Source of the DNA: SURF-58 sp041305085
Lineage (GTDB): Archaea > Nanobdellota > Nanobdellia > Woesearchaeales > UBA9642
Reading direction: 5' to 3'
Length of the DNA: 30,118 bases
Assembly: GCA_041305085.1 (NCBI GenBank)
Contig: JBFYMA010000053.1
Coordinates: forward strand, 1 to 30,118
The notes under the pieces: generated by a model
The model's database searches: none
Told to the model about the DNA's origin: nothing
What the model saw: only the letters and a program-made list of their open reading frames with translations
Part shown: piece after piece, positions 20,613-30,000 of the stretch
How the letters are laid out: every line of letters begins with the position of its first letter
Numbering within the stretch: position 1 is the stretch's first letter
Program-made: the position numbers and the translations under genes

Positions 20613-21740
20613 TTATTTATATATTTTCTTGATGTATTCATCATATACACTTTTCAAATAAGTCACTCCTTTTTCAGAAAACCCCTCCATGATTCCTGTA
20701 TATGCCATGTTCATTGAAACACCTGCAATATCAGAATCTTCAAGGTCTTTGGCTGTCTTAACCCCTCCTGATCTAAAAACATGAAACTCGTGACAGGCAT
20801 ATTTTTGAGCGTGCTCAACAGCTGCGCTGCAAAGCTCCAAGGATTTCTCCTTCAAAACCCTTCCGCTCACTCCTCCTCCAAAAACAGCTGTAAAATATTC
20901 AAAGTTCTTTTTGTCTAGTATGTTAATTTTTTTGCTTATATCAGCATAGTTTATGGATGTGTTTCCAAAAGTCACTCCATCAAATCCGTAGTAAAGCAAC
21001 TTGTCAACAAGCGTTTTTGCCTGTTCAGGAGTTGAATCATTCGAGAATTTTACAATTACAGGAAGAACTCTTTTTCTGAAAGCCAAAAAATTGTCTCGTA
21101 TATCTTTTAAAAATGATTTTAGACCTAAATCGTTTTGAGGATGTATGCTGCAAGAGTTTGGACAGCTGTAATTTATTTCTATAAAGTCTGCGCTAGATTT
21201 CTCATACATTTTTAAGTCACTTATCAGCCCAACAAGTGATTCTTTATAATTGGATTCTGGGTCAAGGGCAACACTGGCCCCAATCGGAATTAATTTTTTT
21301 TTGTACTTTGAAATTGTTTCTGCAACCACTTTTGTTCCTGGATTTGGAAGCCCAAGCCAGTTAGATGCGCACCCTGAAAAAGGATACACTATTAATGGCT
21401 GGCTTATTCCTTTTTTTCTGTTGCCTTTTCTTTTTTGAGAGGTTGTGGTTCCTGCAATGAAACCCCCCAGCCCAAAACTGCACGCAAAATAATATCCTTT
21501 GCCGCTTTTGAACATTCCTGCTGCATTCATCAATGGGCTTCTGAACTTAATGCCCCAAAGGCTCCTTTCAAGGATTTTTGGATGGTGATATTCAGGAAGT
21601 GTATCATTTTGGAGTATCTCCAAAAAAATTTTTCTGGCAAAAGAAAAATAATAGATAGAATACTGCCCCAGAAATCTTGTAAGAGAAGGCCTGAATTCCT
21701 TCTCTATTAATGCAATTTTTTCTGCAATCACCAAAACCAC
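20613..21740 (-). CDS. Dihydroorotate dehydrogenase-like flavoprotein
   Basis: 375 residues, FMN-binding TIM-barrel family, which oxidises dihydroorotate to orotate in pyrimidine synthesis. Visible signatures: LWGIKFRSPLMNAAGMFKSG (barrel entrance), GFIAGTTTSQKRKGN, EINYSCPNSCS, VIVKFSND, GVTFGNTS, FGGGVSGRVLKEKSLEL and the FMN phosphate loop FRSGGVKTAKD. The layout, with G-T-x-T near the start and GGxSG-x-x-L late, is closer to class 2 than class 1, but the N-terminal ~55 residues (LTRFLGQYSIYYFSFAR) are unusual. The GTG start directly follows the stop of the upstream synthetase-like gene. A GTG three codons later is an alternative start. No other early pyrimidine genes are nearby, so the substrate is likely but not certain. 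Confidence 0.8.
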   Translation of the reverse strand: MVLVIAEKIALIEKEFRPSLTRFLGQYSIYYFSFARKIFLEILQNDTLPEYHHPKILERSLWGIKFRSPLMNAAGMFKSGKGYYFACSFGLGGFIAGTTTSQKRKGNRKKGISQPLIVYPFSGCASNWLGLPNPGTKVVAETISKYKKKLIPIGASVALDPESNYKESLVGLISDLKMYEKSSADFIEINYSCPNSCSIHPQNDLGLKSFLKDIRDNFLAFRKRVLPVIVKFSNDSTPEQAKTLVDKLLYYGFDGVTFGNTSINYADISKKINILDKKNFEYFTAVFGGGVSGRVLKEKSLELCSAAVEHAQKYACHEFHVFRSGGVKTAKDLEDSDIAGVSMNMAYTGIMEGFSEKGVTYLKSVYDEYIKKIYK

Positions 21741-22745
21741 CTACATCAATGACTCCCTGTTCATGGGAAAAGGTGTTGTTGTCCTTATATCCTCGCTTTG
21801 GAGCACGAACTGTGTTACCCTGTTGAGCCCTATTCCGCAGCCAGAGTGAAGCTGGCCTCCATGATTTTTTACAAAATCCATATACCACCCAAAGTCTTCT
21901 ATACCTCCTCCAAGAGCCTTCAGCTGCTGGAGCATCAAGGAGTCTTCAAGCCTTTTTTTCAATGGTGGGTATTCAAACTCTCTTTCTGCGCTTCCGACAG
22001 CCTCTCCTCCAAATGGAAGTATAAGATCTGCACTGTTCACTATTTCTGGATTTTGGGGATTTCTTCTCATGTTGAAGAATTTTATCTTTTCAGGAAAATG
22101 GGTTATGAACAATGGATTTTCCCCAAATTTTTTTACAAGGTGCTTTTCGTGACTGCTTTTAAGGTCATCCCCCCACTTTACGCCAAATCCCTCCAGCGAC
22201 TTTACTGCCTCAGTATAGGTTATTCTTTTGAATGGTTCTTTCAAAGCAAGCTTTGCAGTATCAACTCCCAGAAAAGAGAGCTCTCCTGAGGCATTTTTTA
22301 AGGCAGTGCTTATCATGCTTTTTATCGTGCCTTCTATGTGCTCCAAAAGCATCTCAAAATCTCCTGGAAACTCTATCTCGAGAAGCTGAAACTCTGTCAA
22401 GTGCCTTTCGTCGATATCAGGCTCTGCCCTGAAGCTTGAGCCAGTGCAGAAGACATTGCCCATCCTTGGAATCAGTGACTCAAGGTACAGCTGGCCTGTC
22501 TGCACAAGAAAGCTTTTTTTCCCAAAGTGGTCAACCTCAAAAAGAGTATTGATATTTTCGCAGCTGCCAGTGGCTTTTGTTATGTGTGGCACAACCACTT
22601 CTGTAAATCCATGCTCTTCAAAATACTTTCTTGCACCTTTTATGAGCTCTGCCTCTACTTTTGCTATTGCCCTTACTTCTTCGCTGTTCAGCAGCGACTC
22701 TCTTTTTTTTGTCTGCACGAGCTTTTGCTCAATTATTTTTTTCAT
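21741..22745 (-). CDS. Stand-alone AsnRS/AspRS-type class II catalytic core (possible asparagine synthetase AS-AR)
   Basis: 334 residues. Class II synthetase motifs are clear: motif 1 region EEHGFTEVVVPHITKATG, motif 2 FRAEPDIDERHLTEFQLLEIEF-type (105-126) and motif 3 GCGIGLNRVTQFVL (302-315). The N-terminal OB-fold anticodon-binding domain of AsnRS/AspRS is missing: the protein goes almost straight into the catalytic core after ~20 residues. Known archaeal proteins of this build act as asparagine synthetases (AS-AR), making asparagine from aspartate, ATP and ammonia. That is the leading reading, but other core-only synthetase paralogs exist. A strong Shine-Dalgarno AAGGAGGG lies five bases before the ATG. 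The DHODH-like gene follows without a gap. Confidence 0.75.
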   Translation of the reverse strand: MKKIIEQKLVQTKKRESLLNSEEVRAIAKVEAELIKGARKYFEEHGFTEVVVPHITKATGSCENINTLFEVDHFGKKSFLVQTGQLYLESLIPRMGNVFCTGSSFRAEPDIDERHLTEFQLLEIEFPGDFEMLLEHIEGTIKSMISTALKNASGELSFLGVDTAKLALKEPFKRITYTEAVKSLEGFGVKWGDDLKSSHEKHLVKKFGENPLFITHFPEKIKFFNMRRNPQNPEIVNSADLILPFGGEAVGSAEREFEYPPLKKRLEDSLMLQQLKALGGGIEDFGWYMDFVKNHGGQLHSGCGIGLNRVTQFVLQSEDIRTTTPFPMNRESLM

Positions 22746-22750
22746 GTTTT

Positions 22751-22759
22751 CCCTCCTTG
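22751..22759 (-). promoter_or_regulatory. Strong Shine-Dalgarno before the AsnRS-like gene
   Basis: AAGGAGGG on the minus strand, five bases from the ATG. It shows that this mRNA has a leader, unlike the many leaderless genes around it. Confidence 0.65.
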
Positions 22760-22766
22760 TTATAGC

Positions 22767-22808
22767 TTCTGCTAGATATGTTGCACTGAATAGCCTGCTC
22801 TAGCAGAA
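22767..22808. promoter_or_regulatory. Ten-base perfect inverted repeat upstream of the AsnRS-like gene
   Basis: TTCTGCTAGA (22767-22776) and TCTAGCAGAA (22799-22808) flank a 22-base spacer. A TATA-like AAAATAAAAGG on the minus strand (22811-22821) would start transcription within the spacer. The pair may therefore be a DNA operator round the start site rather than an RNA hairpin; if transcription begins further upstream it would be a leader hairpin. Confidence 0.45.
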
Positions 22809-23193
22809 ACCTTTTATTTTTTTGCAGAGCTTTCGCCAGTGAATAAAATAATCTAGAGAAAGCTCAGACTGTTTTTCATTTACTGTTTACTGGCTGAACT
22901 TAAAAAACAAAAAACATTATTTCTGGAATTAGCTGAAAAATCAAGATTGATGATTTTAGGAAAGTTTTTTTGAGAATTTTGGTTTTTTAGATTGTGCAGA
23001 TCCATCTAAAAAGAAATAGTAGCAACAGCTTTTATTTAAAGTTTATTGTGTTCCAGAATATATATGTTGCAGAAGATAAAATAAGAAGCCCTAATTAAAC
23101 CTAGTAAAAGCAGGCTTGTATAAATAATTTGCTATATTTTTTTGGAGCATACAAAAACATTTAAAAACACCCAAAACAAATGATGTTATAACA
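22809..23193. other. Intergenic region with no gene seen
   Basis: AT-rich spacer between the divergent AsnRS-like and CBS genes. All ATG frames are a few codons long. Two TATA-like boxes occur on the plus strand: GTATAAATAATT near 23118-23129, and CATTTAAAAAC at 23158-23168, which fits the CBS gene start. I find no tRNA or other named RNA. Confidence 0.5.
23158..23168 (+). promoter_or_regulatory. TATA box for CBS gene pair
   Basis: CATTTAAAAAC is centred about 31 bases before the ATG at 23194. The same sequence type precedes aIF5B. Confidence 0.5.
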
Positions 23194-24147
23194 ATGAACC
23201 AAGGCAACAAGCTTCAGGACTGTGCAGACGACTGGATGAGCAGGGATTTAAAAGTTATAGAGCCTGACAGCAATGTCCAGCTGGCAGCCCAGATGATGGC
23301 TAAGGAAGAAGTAGGTTCATTGATTGTAAAAAAACAGGACAAAAATAGCATTTTCGGATTCAAAGAGGCCAAAATTGAGGGAATAGTTACAGATACAGAC
23401 ATTGTCAGGAAAGTTATTGCAAAAAACCTTGCGCCTGAGGCAATCCAGATTCATAAGATAATGAGCAGCCCTGTAAAAAAGATCCCTTCCAATTATCCAA
23501 TGATAGAGATCTGCAGGATGATGACTGACTACAAAATAAAAAGGCTGCCGGTTGTAAAAGAAGGCCACCTGAAAGGAATGATGTCGATAACAGACGTTAT
23601 GTATGCGATGGTAAAGCTTGGAAGGTTCTATGACCTTGGAAAATTTGTGGATGAGTATTCGTCAAAAAAAGTTGAGGATGACAAGGCAGAAGATGTGATG
23701 AAGGTAAAAAAATGGATGACCAAGCCTGTGCTGACAATCAATAAGGAGACAACCATGCTTGCAGCCTCTCAGATAATGGAGCAAAAAAAACTTGGTGCGC
23801 TTCCAGTAACAGCAGGCCCTGGATATGTAATAGGAATAATTACAGATACTGATATGGTGAAGAAAATTGCAGCGACAAGCCTTGATCCTGCCACAGCGCA
23901 GGTCCAGGAAATGATGACAAAGGATATCATAACAGGAAGACCTGAGCAATCTCTTTTTGAGGTTGTCCAGCTCCTTGCTGAAAAAAAGCTTAAGCGGCTT
24001 CCTATTACAGATGACAATAACTATCTTCTTGGAATAATAAGCATCACAGATATCATAAGCATACTTCTTCAGCTGAATAATGTGTCCCAGGCCCAGAAGC
24101 TTGTAAAAATGCTCTATAAGGGGACTGCAGATTATTTTGGGAGATAA
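23194..24147 (+). CDS. Four-CBS-domain protein A
   Basis: 317 residues consisting almost only of CBS repeats, arranged as two Bateman modules. Repeats lie at about 10-80, 86-140, 172-230 and 236-292. Each ends in the ligand loop G-(I/M)-x-(T/S)-x-T-D-(T/V/I): GIVTDTD, GMMSITDV, GIITDTD, GIISITD. Such proteins bind adenine nucleotides (AMP, ADP, ATP) or SAM at the Thr/Asp of those loops and act as energy or ligand sensors. No effector domain is attached and there is no signal or membrane span. The downstream gene is its paralog, four bases away. Confidence 0.92.
   Translation: MNQGNKLQDCADDWMSRDLKVIEPDSNVQLAAQMMAKEEVGSLIVKKQDKNSIFGFKEAKIEGIVTDTDIVRKVIAKNLAPEAIQIHKIMSSPVKKIPSNYPMIEICRMMTDYKIKRLPVVKEGHLKGMMSITDVMYAMVKLGRFYDLGKFVDEYSSKKVEDDKAEDVMKVKKWMTKPVLTINKETTMLAASQIMEQKKLGALPVTAGPGYVIGIITDTDMVKKIAATSLDPATAQVQEMMTKDIITGRPEQSLFEVVQLLAEKKLKRLPITDDNNYLLGIISITDIISILLQLNNVSQAQKLVKMLYKGTADYFGR
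24139..24143 (+). promoter_or_regulatory. Shine-Dalgarno deciding start of CBS protein B
   Basis: GGGAG overlaps the last codons of CBS protein A and lies eight bases before the ATG at 24152. This favours that ATG over a TTG at 24137. Confidence 0.55.
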
Positions 24148-24151
24148 AAAA

Positions 24152-25090
24152 ATGTCAGAGCTATTTAGACCCAAGGATCTTGTAATGGACGTGATGACCT
24201 CAACAGTTTTTACAATAAAGCCTTCTGCAACTATCCAGGATGCTTCAAAAGTTATGGAGAGCAAAAAAATTGGGTCAATAGTTGTAACTCTGCCTGAGAA
24301 AAAAAGATTTTTCAAAAAGTCTGGAGAGCAGATAGTGGGAATAATCACAGATACTGATATTGTCAGAAAGGCCATTTCAAAAAATATCAGGCCCTCAAAA
24401 GTTCTGGTTCAGGAAATTATGAGTAGGCCTGTAAAAACAATCCCTCATAGCTTTCCACTTGTCACTGCTTTAAAAATGCTCTCTGAAAACAAAATAAAAA
24501 GGATTCCTGTACTTGAGGGTGAGAAGCTTGCAGGAGTGATAACAGTTACTGATCTTCTTATAGCCATGACGCAGCAGGGAAAGCTCAATGTTGTTGGAAA
24601 GTTTATCCAGCAGAAGAATAAAAATTCTTCAGACATAATCATGATTAATGAGTTTTTAAAAGCGAAAAACTGGATGGTTTCGCCAGTGCAGACAATAAGC
24701 CACAAGTCAACTCTTCTGGATGCAGCATCTTTGATGGCTGAAAAAGGGTTCGGATGCATTCCAATAACAGATGATAATGGGCTGCTTGTGGGAATAATAA
24801 CAGATACAGACCTTGTAAGAAAAGCAGCAACACAGGACTTGGATATGCAGCAGAGCATGCTCCAGGAATTTATGACAAAGAACCCTGTAACAACAGATCC
24901 TGAAAGCTCAATAATTGACATATGCAAGCTGATGATTGCCCACAAGTTCAAAAGGCTGCCTGTTGTGGACGAAAAGCAGATTGTTGGATTGTTAAGCGTT
25001 GTCGACATCCTGAACATACTTGTACGGCTGAACGACTCTGCAAACCTTGAAGGAATACTCGCAATGATGAAAGAGGGAAGGGGCACTTAG
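24152..25090 (+). CDS. Four-CBS-domain protein B
   Basis: 312 residues from the ATG at 24152, again four CBS repeats: MDVMTSTVFTIKPSATIQDA to GIITDTDIVRKA; VQEIMSRPVKTIPHSFPL to GVITVTDLLIAM; NWMVSPVQTISHKSTLLD to GIITDTDLVRKA; and LQEFMTKNPVTTDPESSI to GLLSVVDILNIL. The first three keep the T-D ligand signature; the last has V-D. Layout, linker lengths and total length match protein A, so this is a tandem duplication, and the two could form a hetero-oligomer. Translation is coupled to A (four-base gap). The ligand is unknown. Confidence 0.92.
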   Translation: MSELFRPKDLVMDVMTSTVFTIKPSATIQDASKVMESKKIGSIVVTLPEKKRFFKKSGEQIVGIITDTDIVRKAISKNIRPSKVLVQEIMSRPVKTIPHSFPLVTALKMLSENKIKRIPVLEGEKLAGVITVTDLLIAMTQQGKLNVVGKFIQQKNKNSSDIIMINEFLKAKNWMVSPVQTISHKSTLLDAASLMAEKGFGCIPITDDNGLLVGIITDTDLVRKAATQDLDMQQSMLQEFMTKNPVTTDPESSIIDICKLMIAHKFKRLPVVDEKQIVGLLSVVDILNILVRLNDSANLEGILAMMKEGRGT

Positions 25091-25190
25091 ATTGCTGATT
25101 TATGCATAGGTTTTCTGGTTCAGCTTATGAGAATGACAATTTAATTATGGAGGAATAATTTTATATAGTTTTATTTCCTTCCAGATTTCT

Positions 25191-26540
25191 ATGGGCTCGC
25201 TTTCCGCACTGGATTTTGCAATAATAGCCACATATTTTTTGATTCTTCTTGCCATAGGATATTTTTGTTCAAAAAAGCAAAAAAGTGATGACTATCTTAT
25301 TGCTCAGAGAAAACTCGGAACATGGCAGACTATGGCAACCATGAATGCTAGCAAAAGCGGATCTATCTTTATGAGTTTTGTCGCGATGACTTATCTCTGG
25401 GGATTTTCAGCAGTCTGGTACTTTATAGGAGCAGTGTTTGGAATTATTCTGTTTATACCATTCGGGCTTAAGCTAAAAGAATACTCAAAAAAGAAATTTT
25501 ATACACTTGCAGATTATTTCAGGTTTCGCTATGGAAAATATCCTGCTTTTTTTGCATCTATCCTGTCAATTTTTCTTATGTTTGGGTTGGCAGTTCTAAA
25601 TGTAATTGCAGGAGCAAAAATATTTGTTTTTTTTACAGGCTGGCCTTTTTGGATTTGCGCATCCATAATGACTCTTGTAATACTTATATACCTTCTTCTT
25701 GGAGGGTTTAAGGCAGTTGCCAAGACAGACATACTTCAATACGCGGCAATGATAACAATTTTGCTTCTACTGGCGATTATTATGTTTAAAGGCTCATTCA
25801 TTCCTGTATCCGACTGGAATTTTTTTCAGGCAGACATTACAATAGTAATAGGATTCTTTGTTGTAGGGATTCTTTTTCCTTTTGCATCGCCAGACCTGTG
25901 GCAAAGAGTCTACTCTTCAAGAGGAAAAAGCCAGTTGAAGAACGGAATGCTGCTTTCTGTGGGTTTTTATGGGTTGATGGCTTTTTTGCTTGCACTGCTG
26001 GCACTCACAGTAAAATCTCAGTTTCCAGGCGTAGACCCTGATTTTGCACTCATAACAGGATTTGGAACTCTTCTTCCTTCAGGGCTTGTGGGGCTTGCAA
26101 CTGTGCTTTTGTTTGCTGCAATAATGAGCAATCTTGACACGTATATTTTTACAGGCTCTTCGGCAATAGTCCAGGATTTTTCCAAACTGAAAAAGGAGAA
26201 AATTGTCAGGAACATTAAAAAGACAATAGTTGTATTTTCTATAGCTATAACTTTGGTAGCTTTGCTGGTTCAGAGCCTTATTATAGGAAGCTATATGTTT
26301 GCTGCTTTTTATTCGGTTCTTGCAATTCCTGTGCTTGCAACGTGGATAAAAAAGAGCGTAAAAAAAGGAACAGTTGCACTCTCATTTTTGCTTGGAATTG
26401 CAGCAACAGTTATTTATCTTGCAGTTCTGCTCTCAAAAGGAGAAATTACTGCTTCATTGCTTTTTGTATCTGTGGGAGCAAGTTTTTTGGGACTTATAAT
26501 TGGAGGAATTGCTTCGCTTATTGGAAAGAAAAGTGAATAG
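25191..26540 (+). CDS. Sodium:solute symporter family transporter
   Basis: 449 residues with about a dozen hydrophobic segments. SSS-family signatures: an early helix followed by KSDDYLIAQRKLGTWQT, LLGGFKAVAKTDILQY (the family G-G-x-x-A-V-x-x-T-D-x-x-Q) and AAIMSNLDTYIFTGSSAIVQDF, corresponding to the A-A-x-M-S-S-x-D-S motif. These proteins use the sodium gradient to import sugars, amino acids, nucleosides or other solutes. The substrate cannot be told from the sequence. It is about 100 bases downstream of the CBS pair, probably with its own promoter (TTTTATATAGT near 25160), and tail-to-tail with the winged-helix gene. Confidence 0.9.
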   Translation: MGSLSALDFAIIATYFLILLAIGYFCSKKQKSDDYLIAQRKLGTWQTMATMNASKSGSIFMSFVAMTYLWGFSAVWYFIGAVFGIILFIPFGLKLKEYSKKKFYTLADYFRFRYGKYPAFFASILSIFLMFGLAVLNVIAGAKIFVFFTGWPFWICASIMTLVILIYLLLGGFKAVAKTDILQYAAMITILLLLAIIMFKGSFIPVSDWNFFQADITIVIGFFVVGILFPFASPDLWQRVYSSRGKSQLKNGMLLSVGFYGLMAFLLALLALTVKSQFPGVDPDFALITGFGTLLPSGLVGLATVLLFAAIMSNLDTYIFTGSSAIVQDFSKLKKEKIVRNIKKTIVVFSIAITLVALLVQSLIIGSYMFAAFYSVLAIPVLATWIKKSVKKGTVALSFLLGIAATVIYLAVLLSKGEITASLLFVSVGASFLGLIIGGIASLIGKKSE

Positions 26541-26554
26541 GTAAACTGTTTCCA

Positions 26555-27013
26555 TTACTTCCTGAACCTTTTGTCAGATTCTTTCAGATAGTCTTTTACG
26601 CGCTCAACTATGGAGTTCATAAAATACTTTTCGATGTTTTCGTGGAATATTTCAAGAAGCTTTGACTTTTCCCTGATCCTGTAATCGTTTTTGATCTTTT
26701 CAACAATAAACAGGTCCCTCAGCCTTAGCAGCTGTCTTCTTATGTTTGAAGGAGCTATTCCCAGCAATGGTTGCTTTGACTGCTTTCTTTTTGAGATGAC
26801 TAATTTTTCCACATCTGTGCTGGTCAAAGGCTTTTTTGCTTTCAGCATTGTATGCAGCACATCAACCATCACATCCCTGGAATCGCCTGGCTGGAGCAAG
26901 CCGAGTGAAAGGCAGAGCTTTCTCACAAGCTCCCTGTCTTTTAGCGAAGAAGGCTTTTCATACTTTCTGAGAGTGATCTCTGCAAGAGGAGTATCTCGGG
27001 ATATCTTTTTCAT
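26555..27013 (-). CDS. Putative winged-helix DNA-binding protein
   Basis: 152 residues. The N-terminal part contains TLRKYEKPSSLKDRELVRKL and LGLLQPGDSRDVMVDVLHTM. The middle (about 84-113) has a helix-turn-helix look, LLGIAPSNIRRQLLRLRDLF followed by a short wing VEKIKNDYRIRE. The C-terminal part is a long charged helix. It resembles a DPANN-conserved family whose function I cannot name. A TATA-like box between it and IleRS suggests its own promoter, although it lies 42 bases after the IleRS gene on the same strand. Confidence 0.75.
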   Translation of the reverse strand: MKKISRDTPLAEITLRKYEKPSSLKDRELVRKLCLSLGLLQPGDSRDVMVDVLHTMLKAKKPLTSTDVEKLVISKRKQSKQPLLGIAPSNIRRQLLRLRDLFIVEKIKNDYRIREKSKLLEIFHENIEKYFMNSIVERVKDYLKESDKRFRK

Positions 27014-27055
27014 GAATCTCTTTAGAAAGCAGGAATATTTAAAGGTTTTGATAGT

Positions 27056-30000
27056 CTACACTTTCCTCATCCAGAGCTCGATGGATTTGCCTTTGATCTT
27101 GTCCTTAAGGCTGTGCTCGTATTTTGCGTGCTTTTCTGTGCTTACAATTACTTTTTTGCAGCCGGTCTTTTCAGCAATTGTATCCTGCCACTCAACTGCC
27201 GGCCCCCTAAGCTCTTCTGAAGGCATTATCAAAAGCTCTGCCCTGTCCTGCTTCACCATTCCTGAATTTTTTCTGAGCTGCTGAACCCTTCTTATTATTT
27301 CGCGTGCATATCCTTCTGATTCCAGCGAAGCAGTAAGCTTTGTGTTCATGAATATTGTGCCGTGCCTGAATTCCATTGCCCCCAAGCCTTCCGGAAGCTT
27401 TCTGCTTATCTCCAAAAACTCTTTTTTTATGATGACATCCTTTGAAATTTTTATCTCCTCTGCATCTTTTTTCAGAGCAGAGATGATTTTGTCGTTGTTT
27501 TCAGCAATCATATCAACTATTTCAGAGGTTTTTTTGCCAAAGTGCATGCCCAGCATTTTGTAGTTGGGCTTTATTTCTAAGTCTGTGGCTACCTTTTTCA
27601 GCAAAAGGGTTTTTGTGTTTACCTGGCTCATTATCAGCTCTTTCAGGTTTTTCACAGCCCGGGATACTTCTTTGTTTTCTGTATCAATTATTATTTCCTG
27701 GACAGGCCACCTTACTCCAAGGTTGTGCTTTTCCCTGAGCGCAAGCACACTGCTTATTATGTCCTGAACTGTTTCAGTGTCTTTTTCAAGGTTTTTATCA
27801 ATTTTTTTCTCCAGGGCTTTTGGCCAACCGCAGAGATGTATGGATTCTTCGCTTAACTCGAAAGCAGCTTTCAGGTTGTGGAATATTTTTTCTGAAACAA
27901 AAGGAGTTATAGGAGACATAAGCTTCAAAAGCTCCAGGAATACACCAAACACAACCCTCAACACTGTCTGCTTCTGCTTTTCTGAGCCATGGGCTGCCTT
28001 TTCCCTTACAAATTGTATATATGTCCTGCTCAGGTCAAAGTACAGTTTTTCAACAATCCCTGGAGTTTCGTTCAGCCTGTACTCTTCAAACGCTTTTGTA
28101 AGCTCTTTTATTGTTGAGTGAAGCCTTGAGACAATAAATTTTTCCTCAGCCTCAAGCTCAAGGGATTTTTCTTTTATAAGCATAGGGCTTATCCCAATTC
28201 CCTGGAACAGCTCTATCAAAAAATTCTGGATGTTCCAGAGTATGAGAAGGTTTTTGTTTTTTAGCTCCACATCCTCAAAGTTGTAGTTCATGTCCATGCC
28301 TGGAGCTGCAGAGCCTATTGTATAATACCTTAATGTGTCTGCGCCGTATTTGTCAACAACCTCCTGCGGAAGTATATAGTTCTGCAGGGACTTGCTCATC
28401 TTTCTGCCCTGGGAGTCATTGATAAAACCGTGCATGTACACAGCCTTATAGGGATGCTTTTCAAATGCAAGGAATCCTGCTATAAGCAAAAGATTGAACC
28501 ATCCCCTTATCTGATCCTTGCCTTCAAGTATGAAATCTGCAGGAAAGAGCTCTCCGAAGTATTCCTTGTTTTTTGGGTAGTAAAGGCAGGTCCAGCTTGC
28601 GGTCCCTGCATCAATCCACACATCCAGGATGTCAGGAATCCTTTTTTTTGTGCCTTTTCCGCACTCTTCGCATGAATAGGTTATTTTATCAATCCAGGGC
28701 TTGTGAAAGTCTTCAGGAAGCTTTCCTGCCTTTTCTTTTAATTCATCAAAGCTTCCAATTACATCATAGTCATTGCAATTATCGCATCTCCAGATTGGTA
28801 CAGGTGTGCCCCAATACCTCTGCCTTGTTATGCTATTATCTTTGAGGTTTTTCAGCCAGGCCTCAAAAGCGTTGAATGCTGCTTTTGGGATCCAGTTAAC
28901 TTTTTTGTTGAGTGCTATCAACTTTTCCTTTAAATCCTCTACTTTGAAGAACCATTGGTCTGTTGTCCTGAAAACAACACCCTCGTGGCACCTCCAGCAG
29001 TGGGCATAGTCGTGGTCAACTTCAGTTGTGGCAACAAGGCTTCCTTTTTCCTCAAGGAATTTGATAAACTTTTTGTCATCCTTTCTTGCAACAAGGCCTT
29101 TGAACTTTCCCATGGATGGTCCAAACCTTCCATGCTCGTCCAGCTCGTTGTATATAGGAAGGTCTTCTCTTCTTCCTATTTCATAATCCTCAGGGCCGCA
29201 TCCGGGTGCGCAGTGGACAAGGCCTGTTCCTGCGCTTGTGTCCACGTATTCCTCGCTCATCACAACTGTATGGATTTTTGTGTTTATTTTTTCAACTTCT
29301 TTGTAATACGGAAGGTCTTCGCTGAACGGATGAACATATTTTATGCCTTCAAGCTCTTTTCCTTTGAACTCGTCAATTATTTTGTACTCTTTGCCCACAA
29401 CACTGCTCATGAATACACCAAGCAGAGGCTTTGAAATGATCCACACTTCACTGCCAACGCTTGCCTTAACATACTCTATTTCTGGGTTGACCATAACTGC
29501 CATGTTAAAAGGAATAGTCCAGGGAGTTGTGGTCCATACCAGAAGATATTCATTTTTTTTATCCTTTACCTTGAACTTTAGAAATATGGAGTTGTCAGAA
29601 ACGTTTTTGTACTCCAGCTCGTGCTTTGCAAGCGATGTGGCGCAGCTGGCACACCAGTGCATGCACTTTTTCCCCTCGTAGAGCCTGTCCTGTTCATGGG
29701 CTTTTTTTACCAGCCACCACTCTGCCTCCATAAAGTCAGGGTCTATTGACATGTAAGGGTCCTCAAACTCCATCCACACACCCAGCCTTCTGAAATCCTC
29801 GATCATGGTGTGCATGTTTTCAATGCAGAAGTCTTTGCATGCTTTTTGAAATTTTTCCAGACCGTATTTTTCTATCTCTTCCTTTGTTTTCAGCTTAAGC
29901 TTTTTTGCAACGCCGTTTTCTGTTGGAAGGCCGTGCATGTCAAAGCCTGCCCTGTCCCAGACATCAACACCATTCATCCTCTTGAATCTCAGGAAAGAGT

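Noticed and set aside
22746..22810. T-box-like or riboswitch leader of the AsnRS-like gene
   Set aside because: Apart from one inverted repeat, no T-box or known riboswitch motif is visible, and the predicted transcription start lies inside the repeat.
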